This document shows, piece by piece, positions 6,555 to 14,563 of a DNA stretch of 18,155 bases. The stretch's first letter is position 1, and each line of letters begins with the position of its first letter. The position numbers and the translations under genes were made by a program. The DNA lies in contig JAEWRJ010000131.1 in NCBI GenBank assembly GCA_023460055.1, positions 1 to 18,155 of the forward strand. The letters are read 5' to 3'. The notes beneath the pieces were generated by a model. It was not told where the DNA came from. It saw only the letters and a program-made list of their open reading frames with translations, and did no database searches. This DNA is from Bacillota bacterium. GTDB lineage: Bacteria; Bacillota; Clostridia; Christensenellales; Aristaeellaceae.

Positions 6555-7982
6555 ATGAAAAAGGTTCTGGCAACAATCCTGACCATGGTCATGCTCCTTG
6601 GCATTACAGGCATGGCCGCCACGGCCAACGCTGACGACATCGTCACCCTCAAATGGGTTACCGTCGGCAGCGGCATGCCCGCCAACTATGATGCCTGGGC
6701 GGCAAAAATCAACGAGTACCTTGGCGAAAAAATCGGCGTGAACGTCGACATGGAAGTCATCTCCTGGGGTGACTGGGACAATCGCCGCAACGTCATTGTG
6801 AACACCGGCGAAAAGTACGACATCATCTTCGGCAACAGCGGCACCTATAACACCGATGTTCAGCTGGGCGCCTATGCCCCCATCACCGAAGAAGACCTGG
6901 CCGCCAATGCCCCCGGGCTGCTGGAGCTTATCGCCAGCGGGTACTGGGACGCGACCCGTGTCAACGGCACCATCTATGCCGTTCCTACCTATAAGGACAG
7001 CTCCATGACCCAGTACTTTGTATGGGATAAGGAACTGCTGGATGCCAATGGCCTGGATGTGAGCGAAGCCCACAGCCTGGAAGCCATCTATCCCGCGCTG
7101 ACTGCCCTCAAGGACAAGTCAACCACCCCCGTTTTCCCGCTCAACAGCAACGGCGCGTCCTACCTGATGATGTACTATGATCAGATGAGCGCTGGTCTTC
7201 CGGCGCTGGGCGTACGTTTTGACGACGGCGAAATGAAGGTTGTGGGCACCATGGAACAGGCTGATGTGATGGCTTCCCTGTCCACGCTGCACACCTGGTA
7301 CAAGGAAGGCCTCATCAACTCCGACGCGGCCACCTTTGCCGAAAGCAACAAGTACAATGTCTGCTCCGTCGCGCAGGGCTGGCCCTATGCCGCCGTCAGC
7401 ACCTGGGGCCCCAACATGGGCGTTGAAGCGATCGCCGTCCAGTTTGGCGACACCATCGTATCCAACGAGACCGTTCAGGGTTCTTTGAACAGCATCTCCG
7501 TGAACTCCGAGCGCCCCGACAAGGCATTGGCGCTGCTGGATCTGGTCAACACCGATTCCTATGTCCGTGACTCCTTCTACTACGGCCTGGAAGGCGACAA
7601 CTGGAACTACACCGCCGATGGCCGCATCCACCGCAACAACACTGAGTGGACCATGGCAGGCTACACCCAGGGCACTTTCTTCAACGTGACCCAGCTGGAT
7701 GATACGGATTACAACCAGTGGGAAGAGGTCAAGGTGCTCAACGAGCAGGCCAAACCCTCCGTGCTGCTGGGCTTCTTCTTTGATACGACAGCCGTGCAGG
7801 ATGAGCTTGCCAGCTGCATCGAGATCTTCAACCGCTACAGGGGCGAGATCATGACCGGCACTGTGGATCCCGCTGACACCGGCAGGGGTGTTCCGGCCAT
7901 GATGGCTGAAATGCGCTCCGCTGGCTTTGACACCATCGTAAGCGCGGCCCAGAGCCAGATTGACGCTTGGAAAGCCCAATAA
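6555..7982 (+). CDS. Extracellular oligosaccharide-binding protein (LplA-like, with DUF3502-type C-terminus)
   Basis: The substrate-capturing subunit of the sugar ABC importer, 475 residues, with ATG 13-14 bases after the start of AGGAGG. A Sec signal peptide of about 26 residues ends in ATANA-D, a signal peptidase I-like site. No cysteine lies in the signal region, so the lipoprotein anchor usual for Firmicutes binding proteins is absent. The mature part has the solute-binding type 1 fold pattern (TLKWVTVGSG..., GEKYDIIFGN, YAVPTYKD). The C-terminal section (ALALLDLVNTDSYVRD..., YGLEGDNWNYT..., then FGFF-like GFFFDTTAVQDE) resembles DUF3502 of the LplA group. Similar importers take up complex oligosaccharides; the streptococcal N-glycan importer NgtS-P1-P2 is a possible parallel, from memory. 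The ligand is inferred only from the downstream enzymes. Confidence 0.93.
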   Translation: MKKVLATILTMVMLLGITGMAATANADDIVTLKWVTVGSGMPANYDAWAAKINEYLGEKIGVNVDMEVISWGDWDNRRNVIVNTGEKYDIIFGNSGTYNTDVQLGAYAPITEEDLAANAPGLLELIASGYWDATRVNGTIYAVPTYKDSSMTQYFVWDKELLDANGLDVSEAHSLEAIYPALTALKDKSTTPVFPLNSNGASYLMMYYDQMSAGLPALGVRFDDGEMKVVGTMEQADVMASLSTLHTWYKEGLINSDAATFAESNKYNVCSVAQGWPYAAVSTWGPNMGVEAIAVQFGDTIVSNETVQGSLNSISVNSERPDKALALLDLVNTDSYVRDSFYYGLEGDNWNYTADGRIHRNNTEWTMAGYTQGTFFNVTQLDDTDYNQWEEVKVLNEQAKPSVLLGFFFDTTAVQDELASCIEIFNRYRGEIMTGTVDPADTGRGVPAMMAEMRSAGFDTIVSAAQSQIDAWKAQ

Positions 7983-8006
7983 TCAGCTGAAGCACTGATA
8001 ACACCC

Positions 8007-8085
8007 AGCCCGTGCGGAGGATGAGCTGAACCGGGGCCGTCAGGTTTCGATTCTCCATCACCGCGCGGGCTTTTCATGGCCCCGG
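8007..8085 (+). terminator. Partial terminator/attenuator-like RNA structure between binding protein and GH130
   Basis: AGCCCGTGCGG (8007-8017) pairs with CCGCGCGGGCT (8061-8071) over 11 pairs with one G-U wobble, and TTTT (8071-8074) follows directly: an intrinsic-terminator pattern with a long loop. A second 8-bp pairing, CCGGGGCC (8031-8038) with GGCCCCGG (8078-8085), interleaves with the first, so the two are mutually exclusive or form a pseudoknot. The likely effect is partial termination, giving more transporter than enzyme mRNA, possibly with conditional read-through. Confidence 0.5.
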
Positions 8086-8164
8086 GGCGGTCACCACGCG
8101 CAAGGGCCCAAGCACAGCCAAACAGGCGGCACAAAGAAAATATACAATGACAGGAGCAGATCAA

Positions 8165-9154
8165 GTGGCTAAAATTATAGGTCATTCGCTTCCGGCGATG
8201 CCTTGGGAGGATAAGCCGGCAGGGGAGCGGATGCCGGTGTGGCGCTGCAGCGCCAACCCCATCATCGGGCGGGATGGCAACAAACGGTCCAACTCGGTGT
8301 TCAACAGCGCCGTGGTTCCCTTTGAAGACGGCTACGCGGGCGTGTTCCGCTGCGACAGCCGTTCCATCAGCATGGACCTCTTTGCGGGGCGCAGCGCGGA
8401 CGGATACAGCTGGACGATCGAGGACGACCCCATTCTCTTTGAAGGCGCTGATGAGCAGATCGCTCAAAAGGAATACCGCTATGACGCGCGCATCACCAAA
8501 GTTGAGGACAAGTACTATGTCACCTGGTGCAACGGCTACCACGGCCCCACCATCGGCGTGGCGTGGACGAAGGATTTCAAGACCTTCCATCAGCTGGAAA
8601 ACGCCTTCCTGCCCTTCAACCGCAACGGCGTGCTGTTTCCCCGCAAAATCGGCGGCAGGTACATGATGATGTCCCGCCCCAGCGACAACGGCCACACCCC
8701 CTTTGGCGACATCTATGTCAGCCAGAGCCCCGACCTGGAGTTCTGGGGCCGCCACCGGTACATGATGGGCACTGTCAAGGGAAATGACTCCGCCTGGCAG
8801 TCGACCAAGGTTGGCCCCGGCCCCGCCCCCATAGAGACCGATGAGGGCTGGCTGATGATCTATCACGGCGTGCTCACCACCTGCAACGGCTTTGTGTACC
8901 GCATGGGTGCCGCTTTGCTGGATTTGGATGAGCCGTGGAAGGTGCTGTGCCGCAGCAAGGACTACATCATGGCGCCCTGGACGCAGTATGAATGCGTTGG
9001 GGATGTCCCCAACGTGGTCTTCCCCTGCGCGGCGCTCACGGACGCGGACAGCGGGCGCATTGCCATATACTATGGCTGCGCCGATACCGTGACAGGCCTT
9101 GCCTTCACCACCGTGGACGAGCTGATCGGCTACATGAAGGAAAACCGGCTGTAA
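8165..9154 (+). CDS. Glycoside hydrolase family 130 beta-mannoside phosphorylase
   Basis: About 329 residues, no signal peptide, so cytoplasmic. GH130 phosphorylases split beta-mannosides with inorganic phosphate to give mannose-1-phosphate. Family marks are NSVFNSAVVPF near the N-terminus, YDARITKV with Asp107 matching the conserved catalytic acid, GVLFPRKIGGRYMM, the phosphate-site block KVGPGPAPI, and GWLMIYHGV. I chose GTG at 8165 because AGGAG lies eight bases before it. The in-frame ATG at 8147 has no ribosome binding site, and the AGGAG would fall inside its coding sequence. It sits with GH38 and GH20, so phosphorolysis of Man-beta-1,4-GlcNAc, as known for gut enzymes such as UhgbMP, fits best. 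Action on mannobiose or mannosylglucose is not excluded. Confidence 0.92.
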   Translation: MAKIIGHSLPAMPWEDKPAGERMPVWRCSANPIIGRDGNKRSNSVFNSAVVPFEDGYAGVFRCDSRSISMDLFAGRSADGYSWTIEDDPILFEGADEQIAQKEYRYDARITKVEDKYYVTWCNGYHGPTIGVAWTKDFKTFHQLENAFLPFNRNGVLFPRKIGGRYMMMSRPSDNGHTPFGDIYVSQSPDLEFWGRHRYMMGTVKGNDSAWQSTKVGPGPAPIETDEGWLMIYHGVLTTCNGFVYRMGAALLDLDEPWKVLCRSKDYIMAPWTQYECVGDVPNVVFPCAALTDADSGRIAIYYGCADTVTGLAFTTVDELIGYMKENRL

Positions 9155-9192
9155 CAAAAGGACAAACAGGGATACGAGGGAGGTATCATGCC

Positions 9193-12100
9193 ATGGTGTT
9201 TCTGGATAAGAGAATTCAAGGGATCTGCGACGAGCTGAAAAAGACCTCGGTTCGTCAAAACATTGTTTTAAGCGGGTGGCAGTACAAAAAGGGCAATTTT
9301 GTCCATCCCTCGGACGCCCTGGCCGATGCCGCGCCGTTTGAGGCCTTCGACAGCCTCAGCATGCACTGGTACGGTCCGGACGCGCATTACTGGTTCCGCA
9401 AGGACATCACCGTGCCCGACAGCTTCGAGGGGCGGCCTTTGTGGCTGAACGTTTGCACCCAGATTGACGAATGGGATGACGGGAAAAACCCGCAGTTCCT
9501 GCTGTTTGTGGATGGGGAGGCTGTGCAGGGCATCGACATGAACCACCGCGATGTGCTGCTGAGCGCCTGCGCCAAGGCGGGCAGTACGCATCATATCGAG
9601 CTGCAGGCCTATACAGGCACCCTGCACAGCGAGTTCAGCCTGATTGCCCGCCTGCAGGACGTGGATGAAACACTCATCGGTCTGTACTGGGACCTGGTAG
9701 TGCCGCTGAGGGCCTTTGCGCGGCTTGACCCGCAAAGCCGCAGCCGCATGGACCTGGAACGCGTGCTCAATGACGCGGTTAACCTGCTGGACCTGCGTGC
9801 CATCTATTCGGATGCCTATATGAGCACAGCCCGGGGGGCAAGAGAATACCTGGCCCTTCACTTGTATGAGGAGCTGGCCGGACACGACGAGGTCATCGCC
9901 ACCTGCATCGGCCACACGCACATCGACGTGGCGTGGTGGTGGACGGTGGAGCAGACGCGTGAAAAGGTTGGCCGCAGCTTCGCGACGGTGCTCAAGCTGA
10001 TGGACGAGTACCCCGAGTACCGCTTTATGTCAAGCCAGCCCCAGCTGTATGCCTTCCTCAAGGAGCGCTATCCGGAGCTGTACGAGCAGGTGAAAACGCG
10101 CGTTGCCCAGGGGCGCTGGGAGCCTGAAGGCGGCATGTGGGTGGAGGCTGACTGCAACCTGACCAGCGGAGAGAGCCTTGTGCGCCAGTTTATTCATGGC
10201 AAGCGTTTCTTCAAAGAAGAATTCGGCGTAGAAAACCGCATCCTGTGGCTGCCTGACGTTTTTGGCTATTCAGGCGCGATGCCCCAGATCATGAAGCTGT
10301 GCGGCATAGACTATTTTATGACCACCAAGCTGGCCTGGAACCAGTTTAACCAGCATCCCTACGATACCTTCAAGTGGCGCGGCATCGACGGTTCCGAAAT
10401 ACTGACGCACTTGATCACCACCCTGGGCGTGGGCCAGCCGGATACCAGTTTCTTTACCACCTACAACGGCGACCTGCATCCCGATGCCCTGATGGGCGGC
10501 TGGAAGCGCTATCAGCAAAAGGATATCAACAATGACATCCTGATATCCTACGGCTATGGAGACGGCGGCGGCGGCCCGACCCGGGGGATGCTTGAAACAG
10601 GCAGGCGGATGGAGAAGGGCCTGACAGGCCTGCCAAAGGTGCGCCAGGCTTTCGCGCGCACTTATTTTGACCAGCTAAGCGAGCGCGTACAGGATAACAG
10701 GCGCCTGCCCACCTGGGAAGGTGAGCTGTATTTTGAATATCACCGGGGTACCTATACATCCATGGCCAGAAACAAGCGCTCCAACCGCAAATCGGAGTTC
10801 CTCCTGATGGATACGGAGCTGCTGTCCGTGCTGGCGGCCGGGCGCGCGGACTATCCCGCAAAGGCGCTGGACCGGATGTGGAAGACCGTGCTGCTCAATC
10901 AGTTCCATGACATCCTGCCGGGCACCTCCATCCATGAGGTATATGAGGTGACAAAGCGCGAATACGAAGCGCTGGAAGAAGAGGCGAAGGCCTTGCTGAC
11001 CCAGCGCATGCGCAGCCTGGCGCCCGCGTCCGATTGTGTCACGGTGTTTAACACCAAGGGCTTTGACTCTGATGAGGTGGTCTGCCTGGGCGATGTGCAG
11101 GCGGAAGCGCTGGCGGATGAATGGGGCAGGCTTTACCCCGTGCAGCAGACGGAGCGGGGCGCTGTCGTCAGCCTGACGGCGCTGCCTTCCAAGGGATGGC
11201 GCACCTACGAAAAAGCGGCTGCGCCTGATACGGCCTCGGCCTTCGCGCTGCATAGCGCGCACCTGCTGGAAACGCCTTTCTATACGGTAGAGCTTGATGA
11301 AAACGGGCTGCTCAGCCGCCTGTTTGATAAGGAGTTCGCCCGGGAGGTGCTCAAGCCCGGTCAGAAGGGCAACCAGATGCGCATGTATGAGGATAAGCCC
11401 ATCTACTATGATAACTGGGATATTGACATCTTTTATACGGAAAAGAGCTGGGATGTCAGCGAACTGTCCTCCTATGCCTGGACGGAGACGGGGCCTGTGC
11501 GCGCCGCCCTGGAGATCGAGCGCCGCGCGTCCAACAGCCTGATCCGCCAGAAGATATACTTCTACGCAGACAGCCGCCGCATCGATTTTGAAACCTATGT
11601 GGACTGGCACGAGCACCAGACCCTGCTGAAGGTGCATTTCCCCACGGACGTACACAGCGATGAAGCCACCTTTGACATCCAGTTTGGCAATGTGAAGCGC
11701 AAGGTGCACACCAACACCAGCTGGGACATCGCCCGCTTTGAAAGCTGCGGCCAGAAGTGGATGGATTTCTCCGAAGGTCACTATGGCGTCAGCCTGCTCA
11801 ATGACTGCAAGTACGGTCATTCGGTGAAGGATGGCAGCATCGCGCTGACGCTGATCAAGTCAGGCATCGAGCCTAATCCCATCACCGACCAGGAAGAGCA
11901 TTTCTTCACCTACGCGCTGTATCCCCACGGCGGTGACTGGCGCGAAGGCGGCACGGTGCAGGAAGCCTATGCGCTCAACCAGCCCGCTTATGCCATCGGG
12001 GGCGGCCTGCCCGGCTCCTTCTCCCTGGCCGGCACCAGCGCCGGCAATGTGATGCTGGAGGCGGTAAAGCGCGCAGAGGACGGCGATGGGTGGATCGTCC

Positions 12101-12306
12101 GCCTCTTTGAAACCGACAACGCCCGCACGGACGCTTGGCTGTCCTGGAACAGGCCGGTGGCTTTCGCGGAGGAATGCAGCTGCCTTGAAGAAAAGACGGG
12201 AGACGCCTGCGTGGAAAGCGGCGATGGCGGGGCCTCCGGGCTTTGCCGCATCCCCTTCATCATAAAGCCCTATGAAATCAAGACCTTTCGCATTCGGGAA
12301 GTTTAA
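9193..12306 (+). CDS. Glycoside hydrolase family 38 alpha-mannosidase
   Basis: A 1037-residue zinc-dependent retaining alpha-mannosidase, typical in length for the bacterial/Ams1-MAN2C1 branch. It has no signal peptide, so it acts on imported glycans in the cytoplasm. An N-terminal beta-sandwich (HWYGPDAHYWFRKDI...) precedes the catalytic domain. Zinc ligands by family pattern are His243 and Asp245 in GHTHIDVAWWW, Asp355 in WLPDVFGYSG (also the nucleophile) and His572 in LNQFHDILPGTS. A middle helical domain and large beta domains follow. The ATG at 9193 comes nine bases after GGGAGG; an ATG at 9188 is out of frame, and the frame upstream of 9193 overlaps GH130. The GH130 gene ends 38 bases before and GH20 begins 16 bases after, with short spacing typical of one operon. 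Linkage preference (alpha-1,2, -1,3 or -1,6) cannot be read from the sequence. Confidence 0.96.
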   Translation: MVFLDKRIQGICDELKKTSVRQNIVLSGWQYKKGNFVHPSDALADAAPFEAFDSLSMHWYGPDAHYWFRKDITVPDSFEGRPLWLNVCTQIDEWDDGKNPQFLLFVDGEAVQGIDMNHRDVLLSACAKAGSTHHIELQAYTGTLHSEFSLIARLQDVDETLIGLYWDLVVPLRAFARLDPQSRSRMDLERVLNDAVNLLDLRAIYSDAYMSTARGAREYLALHLYEELAGHDEVIATCIGHTHIDVAWWWTVEQTREKVGRSFATVLKLMDEYPEYRFMSSQPQLYAFLKERYPELYEQVKTRVAQGRWEPEGGMWVEADCNLTSGESLVRQFIHGKRFFKEEFGVENRILWLPDVFGYSGAMPQIMKLCGIDYFMTTKLAWNQFNQHPYDTFKWRGIDGSEILTHLITTLGVGQPDTSFFTTYNGDLHPDALMGGWKRYQQKDINNDILISYGYGDGGGGPTRGMLETGRRMEKGLTGLPKVRQAFARTYFDQLSERVQDNRRLPTWEGELYFEYHRGTYTSMARNKRSNRKSEFLLMDTELLSVLAAGRADYPAKALDRMWKTVLLNQFHDILPGTSIHEVYEVTKREYEALEEEAKALLTQRMRSLAPASDCVTVFNTKGFDSDEVVCLGDVQAEALADEWGRLYPVQQTERGAVVSLTALPSKGWRTYEKAAAPDTASAFALHSAHLLETPFYTVELDENGLLSRLFDKEFAREVLKPGQKGNQMRMYEDKPIYYDNWDIDIFYTEKSWDVSELSSYAWTETGPVRAALEIERRASNSLIRQKIYFYADSRRIDFETYVDWHEHQTLLKVHFPTDVHSDEATFDIQFGNVKRKVHTNTSWDIARFESCGQKWMDFSEGHYGVSLLNDCKYGHSVKDGSIALTLIKSGIEPNPITDQEEHFFTYALYPHGGDWREGGTVQEAYALNQPAYAIGGGLPGSFSLAGTSAGNVMLEAVKRAEDGDGWIVRLFETDNARTDAWLSWNRPVAFAEECSCLEEKTGDACVESGDGGASGLCRIPFIIKPYEIKTFRIREV

Positions 12307-12322
12307 GGGAGGTAGGTTTTAC

Positions 12323-14164
12323 ATGGATTTTCTACCAATGCCTCATCAAATAGCGCAGGGAGAGGGCGTCTTTCAGCTGCGGTATGATACGAAGATTGTT
12401 TTGGACCAGGCGAAGCCCGGTGCCCTGCTGTATGCCCGGATGCTGAGGGACGACCTGCGGGGCGCGACGGGCTTGGACCTGGCCATCCTGCGCGGCAAAG
12501 CCCGACAGGGCGACATTGCCCTGTCGGAAAATCCCGCGCTTGCGCCGCGCAGTTACCATCTGGCGGTGACGCCCCATGGCGCGCGCGTTGAAGGCGCCGA
12601 CGATGAAGCGCTGCTCAACGGAGTCATGACCCTTCGCCAGTGGGGGCTCAGGCACGGCGCGGCGCTGCCCTGCGTGGACATTCAGGATGCCCCGGACCTT
12701 GCCCATCGGGGCTACTACATGGACTGCTCCCGCGGCCGAGTACCCACGCTTGATACCCTCAAGCAGATGGCCGACCAGCTGTGCCGCTATAAAATCAACC
12801 AGTGGCAGCTGTACATCGAGCACACCTACCTGTTCCGCGATTTAAGCGAAGCCTGGCGCGATGAGACGCCTCTGACGGCAGAGGAGATCATGGAGCTGGA
12901 CGCCTACTGCGCGGCGCGCCACATCGAGCTGGTTCCCTCATTGGCTTCGTTTGGGCACATGTACCAGATATTGAGCACAAAAACCTGTCACGAGCTGTGC
13001 GAGCTTCGCGACAGTGAGAAGATCCCCTTTTCCTACACCTACTCCGGCGCGCACCACACGCTGAATGTCTCCAACCCCGATGCCATCGGCTTTATCAAAG
13101 GGCTCATTGAAGAATACGGCGCGCTGTTTACCTCAAAACAGTTCAACATCTGCTGCGACGAAACCTTCGACCTGGGCAAGGACAGGAGCAAGGAACTGGC
13201 TGATGCCCAGGGAGAGCACGCGCTCTACCTGCGCCACGTCAGCGAGCTGTGCGGGTGGCTCTTAGCCCGCGGGATCACCCCCATGTTCTGGGGAGATATG
13301 CTGTGGCGCCATGCCCAGTCCTATGGCGCGATTCCGCAGGGCACCATCTGCCTCAACTGGGGCTACCTGCCCGAGCAAAGGGAAAACGAGATCCGCGATC
13401 TGGCTCAGATGGGGGCTGTTCAGTATGCCTGCCCCGGCGTCTGCACCTGGAACTTTTTCCTGCCTCTGCTTGAAAACAGTTACAAAAATAACCAGGCCAT
13501 GTGCCGCCACGCCCATCGGTGGGGCGCCATCGGGCTACTCAACACGGATTGGGGTGACTGGGGGCATATCTGCCATCCCTGGTTCTCGCTGCCCGGCATC
13601 CTGTACGGCGCGGCATTCTCCTGGAACGCCCGGCCCATCCCCTTTGACGAGATCAACAGCGCGATTTCCATGCTTGTGTATGGGGACCGAAGCGGCGGCT
13701 TTATGCAGGGCTTTGCCCGCGTGTGCGGCCACGCGGTGTTTGATTGGCAGCACGCTGTACAGTACATGGAAACCAATGACCCTCAGAAGAAAAAGGAACT
13801 GATGGCCGAGGTGAAGGCGGATGAGGCGCTTGCCGCCAACCTGGCCATGGATGAAGGGCTGAGGGTGCTGGATGAAGCCGCCCTGAGCATGGACAGCGGC
13901 GCGCGCGGCATCCTTCAGGCGCTGCATGTGGCGGTGGAAGGCGTGAAGCTCTTTAACGGCATTGGCATGGCAGTCGCGGCGCGCGAAGGCCTGCGGCAGG
14001 GAACAGCGCCCGATGAGACGCGTCTGGCAGGCGCGCTTGAAGCCTGGTACGAAGCCTACAAGCGCTTGTGGCGAGGGGTATCAAAGGAAAGCACCATCAG
14101 CCGCACACAGCACATCATCAACGCTTATGCCGATCTGCTGCGGGGACGCGAAACCACGGCGTAA
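12323..14164 (+). CDS. Glycoside hydrolase family 20 beta-N-acetylhexosaminidase
   Basis: 613 residues with no signal peptide, so a cytoplasmic exo-enzyme releasing terminal GlcNAc/GalNAc by substrate-assisted catalysis. A short N-terminal GH20b-like domain (about 1-125) leads into the barrel, with HRGYYMDCSRGRVPTLDTLK, then LVPSLASFGHM and the catalytic pair Asp279-Glu280 in NICCDETFDLG. Tryptophans near MFWGDMLW and LLNTDWGDWGH fit the sugar-binding pocket. The ATG at 12323 follows GGGAGG; the frame extends 17 codons upstream only as overlap with GH38. It is the last gene of the glycan operon; a 104-base gap precedes the next promoter. Within the locus it would remove GlcNAc from N-glycan antennae or after mannose removal. 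The sequence is distant from the classic secreted streptococcal GH20 enzymes, so aglycone preference is uncertain. Confidence 0.9.
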   Translation: MDFLPMPHQIAQGEGVFQLRYDTKIVLDQAKPGALLYARMLRDDLRGATGLDLAILRGKARQGDIALSENPALAPRSYHLAVTPHGARVEGADDEALLNGVMTLRQWGLRHGAALPCVDIQDAPDLAHRGYYMDCSRGRVPTLDTLKQMADQLCRYKINQWQLYIEHTYLFRDLSEAWRDETPLTAEEIMELDAYCAARHIELVPSLASFGHMYQILSTKTCHELCELRDSEKIPFSYTYSGAHHTLNVSNPDAIGFIKGLIEEYGALFTSKQFNICCDETFDLGKDRSKELADAQGEHALYLRHVSELCGWLLARGITPMFWGDMLWRHAQSYGAIPQGTICLNWGYLPEQRENEIRDLAQMGAVQYACPGVCTWNFFLPLLENSYKNNQAMCRHAHRWGAIGLLNTDWGDWGHICHPWFSLPGILYGAAFSWNARPIPFDEINSAISMLVYGDRSGGFMQGFARVCGHAVFDWQHAVQYMETNDPQKKKELMAEVKADEALAANLAMDEGLRVLDEAALSMDSGARGILQALHVAVEGVKLFNGIGMAVAAREGLRQGTAPDETRLAGALEAWYEAYKRLWRGVSKESTISRTQHIINAYADLLRGRETTA

Positions 14165-14267
14165 GCCAGATGAAGCGGCACACCCGCGCAGGCTGGGTCA
14201 GCATCGCGCTTACCCTCCGGAGCAGGTAAAAATGAAATTTCGGGTCACAATTCCACCAAAATTTATG
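14165..14267. other. Short gap between glycan operon and lysine operon
   Basis: I see no gene here and no convincing U-tailed hairpin after the GH20 stop. Together with the promoter, riboswitch and hairpin that follow, this makes up the 399-base non-coding stretch 14165-14563. The glycan operon may therefore terminate poorly or read into the riboswitch region. Confidence 0.4.
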
Positions 14268-14296
14268 TTGACATGCGGCAGGATGTTTCCTACAAT
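14268..14296 (+). promoter_or_regulatory. Sigma-A promoter of the lysine transporter operon
   Basis: A perfect TTGACA (14268-14273), a 17-base spacer and TACAAT (14291-14296, one mismatch from consensus). The start would be near 14303, about 20 bases before the riboswitch and 260 before the first codon. It is the strongest promoter match in the window. Confidence 0.88.
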
Positions 14297-14317
14297 GCAA
14301 TCAAGTGCATAGTTCCT

Positions 14318-14490
14318 TGGAAGGATAGAGGCGTGGGTACATGAGTACACGGAGGGGAGCCGTCGGGCGGCGATGATCCTCCGGAGAAAGGGAAACCACC
14401 GAAAGGCAGAGCGCGCCGGCGCGAACCCTTGGATAAGCGGAGAACATCCACTTGTCTGTCACAGCACGATGCTGTGGAGCGCTATCGCCA
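14318..14490 (+). promoter_or_regulatory. Lysine riboswitch (L-box, RF00168 type)
   Basis: The order and wording of the conserved lysine aptamer elements are present. GATAGAGGCG (14324-14333) opens P1 and ATGAGTAC lies at 14341-14348. GGAGGGGAGCCG follows at 14351-14362. The core GAAAGGGAAACCACCGAAAG is at 14385-14404. A P4 hairpin pairs GGAT with ATCC (14430-14449), and CTGTCACAGCA...TGCTGTGG (14456-14478) encloses P5. GAGCGCTATC (14477-14486) closes P1 by pairing CTATC with GATAG. It lies between a strong promoter and an amino acid ABC transporter, so excess lysine should shut off uptake. The boundaries are approximate and the match was made by eye against the remembered consensus. Confidence 0.93.
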
Positions 14491-14501
14491 GCTGTTTCAT
14501 G

Positions 14502-14547
14502 ATTTCATGGGCGGGGAAGCGTAGCAGCTTCCCCGCCCATGAAATTT
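14502..14547 (+). terminator. Perfect 19-bp hairpin serving as riboswitch expression platform
   Basis: ATTTCATGGGCGGGGAAGC (14502-14520) is exactly complementary to 14527-14545 around a six-base loop (GTAGCA), with TTT at 14545-14547. The ribosome binding site GGAGG (14550-14554) starts four bases after the stem. The stem is far stronger than needed for a terminator, but the U-run is short. Termination is the likeliest mechanism; steric blocking of the ribosome site is the alternative. Confidence 0.75.
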
Positions 14548-14563
14548 ATGGAGGTAGAGTCAC

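Noticed and set aside
6393..7073. Minus-strand open frame of 226 codons
   Set aside because: It overlaps the binding-protein start, its signal peptide and the intergenic hairpins on the other strand; no independent support.
7835..9157. Long open frame of 440 codons on the minus strand
   Set aside because: It lies antisense to the end of the sugar-binding protein and the whole GH130 gene, both with clear family motifs. The translation is rich in H/G/A/V without domain pattern, a typical shadow of GC-rich coding sequence.
10675..11820. Minus-strand open frame of 381 codons
   Set aside because: It is antisense to the GH38 mannosidase, with no ribosome binding site and no recognisable motif.
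14165..14267. Transposon, tRNA or CRISPR elements in intergenic gaps
   Set aside because: I found no transposase, no tRNA-like cloverleaf and no regularly spaced repeats anywhere in the window.
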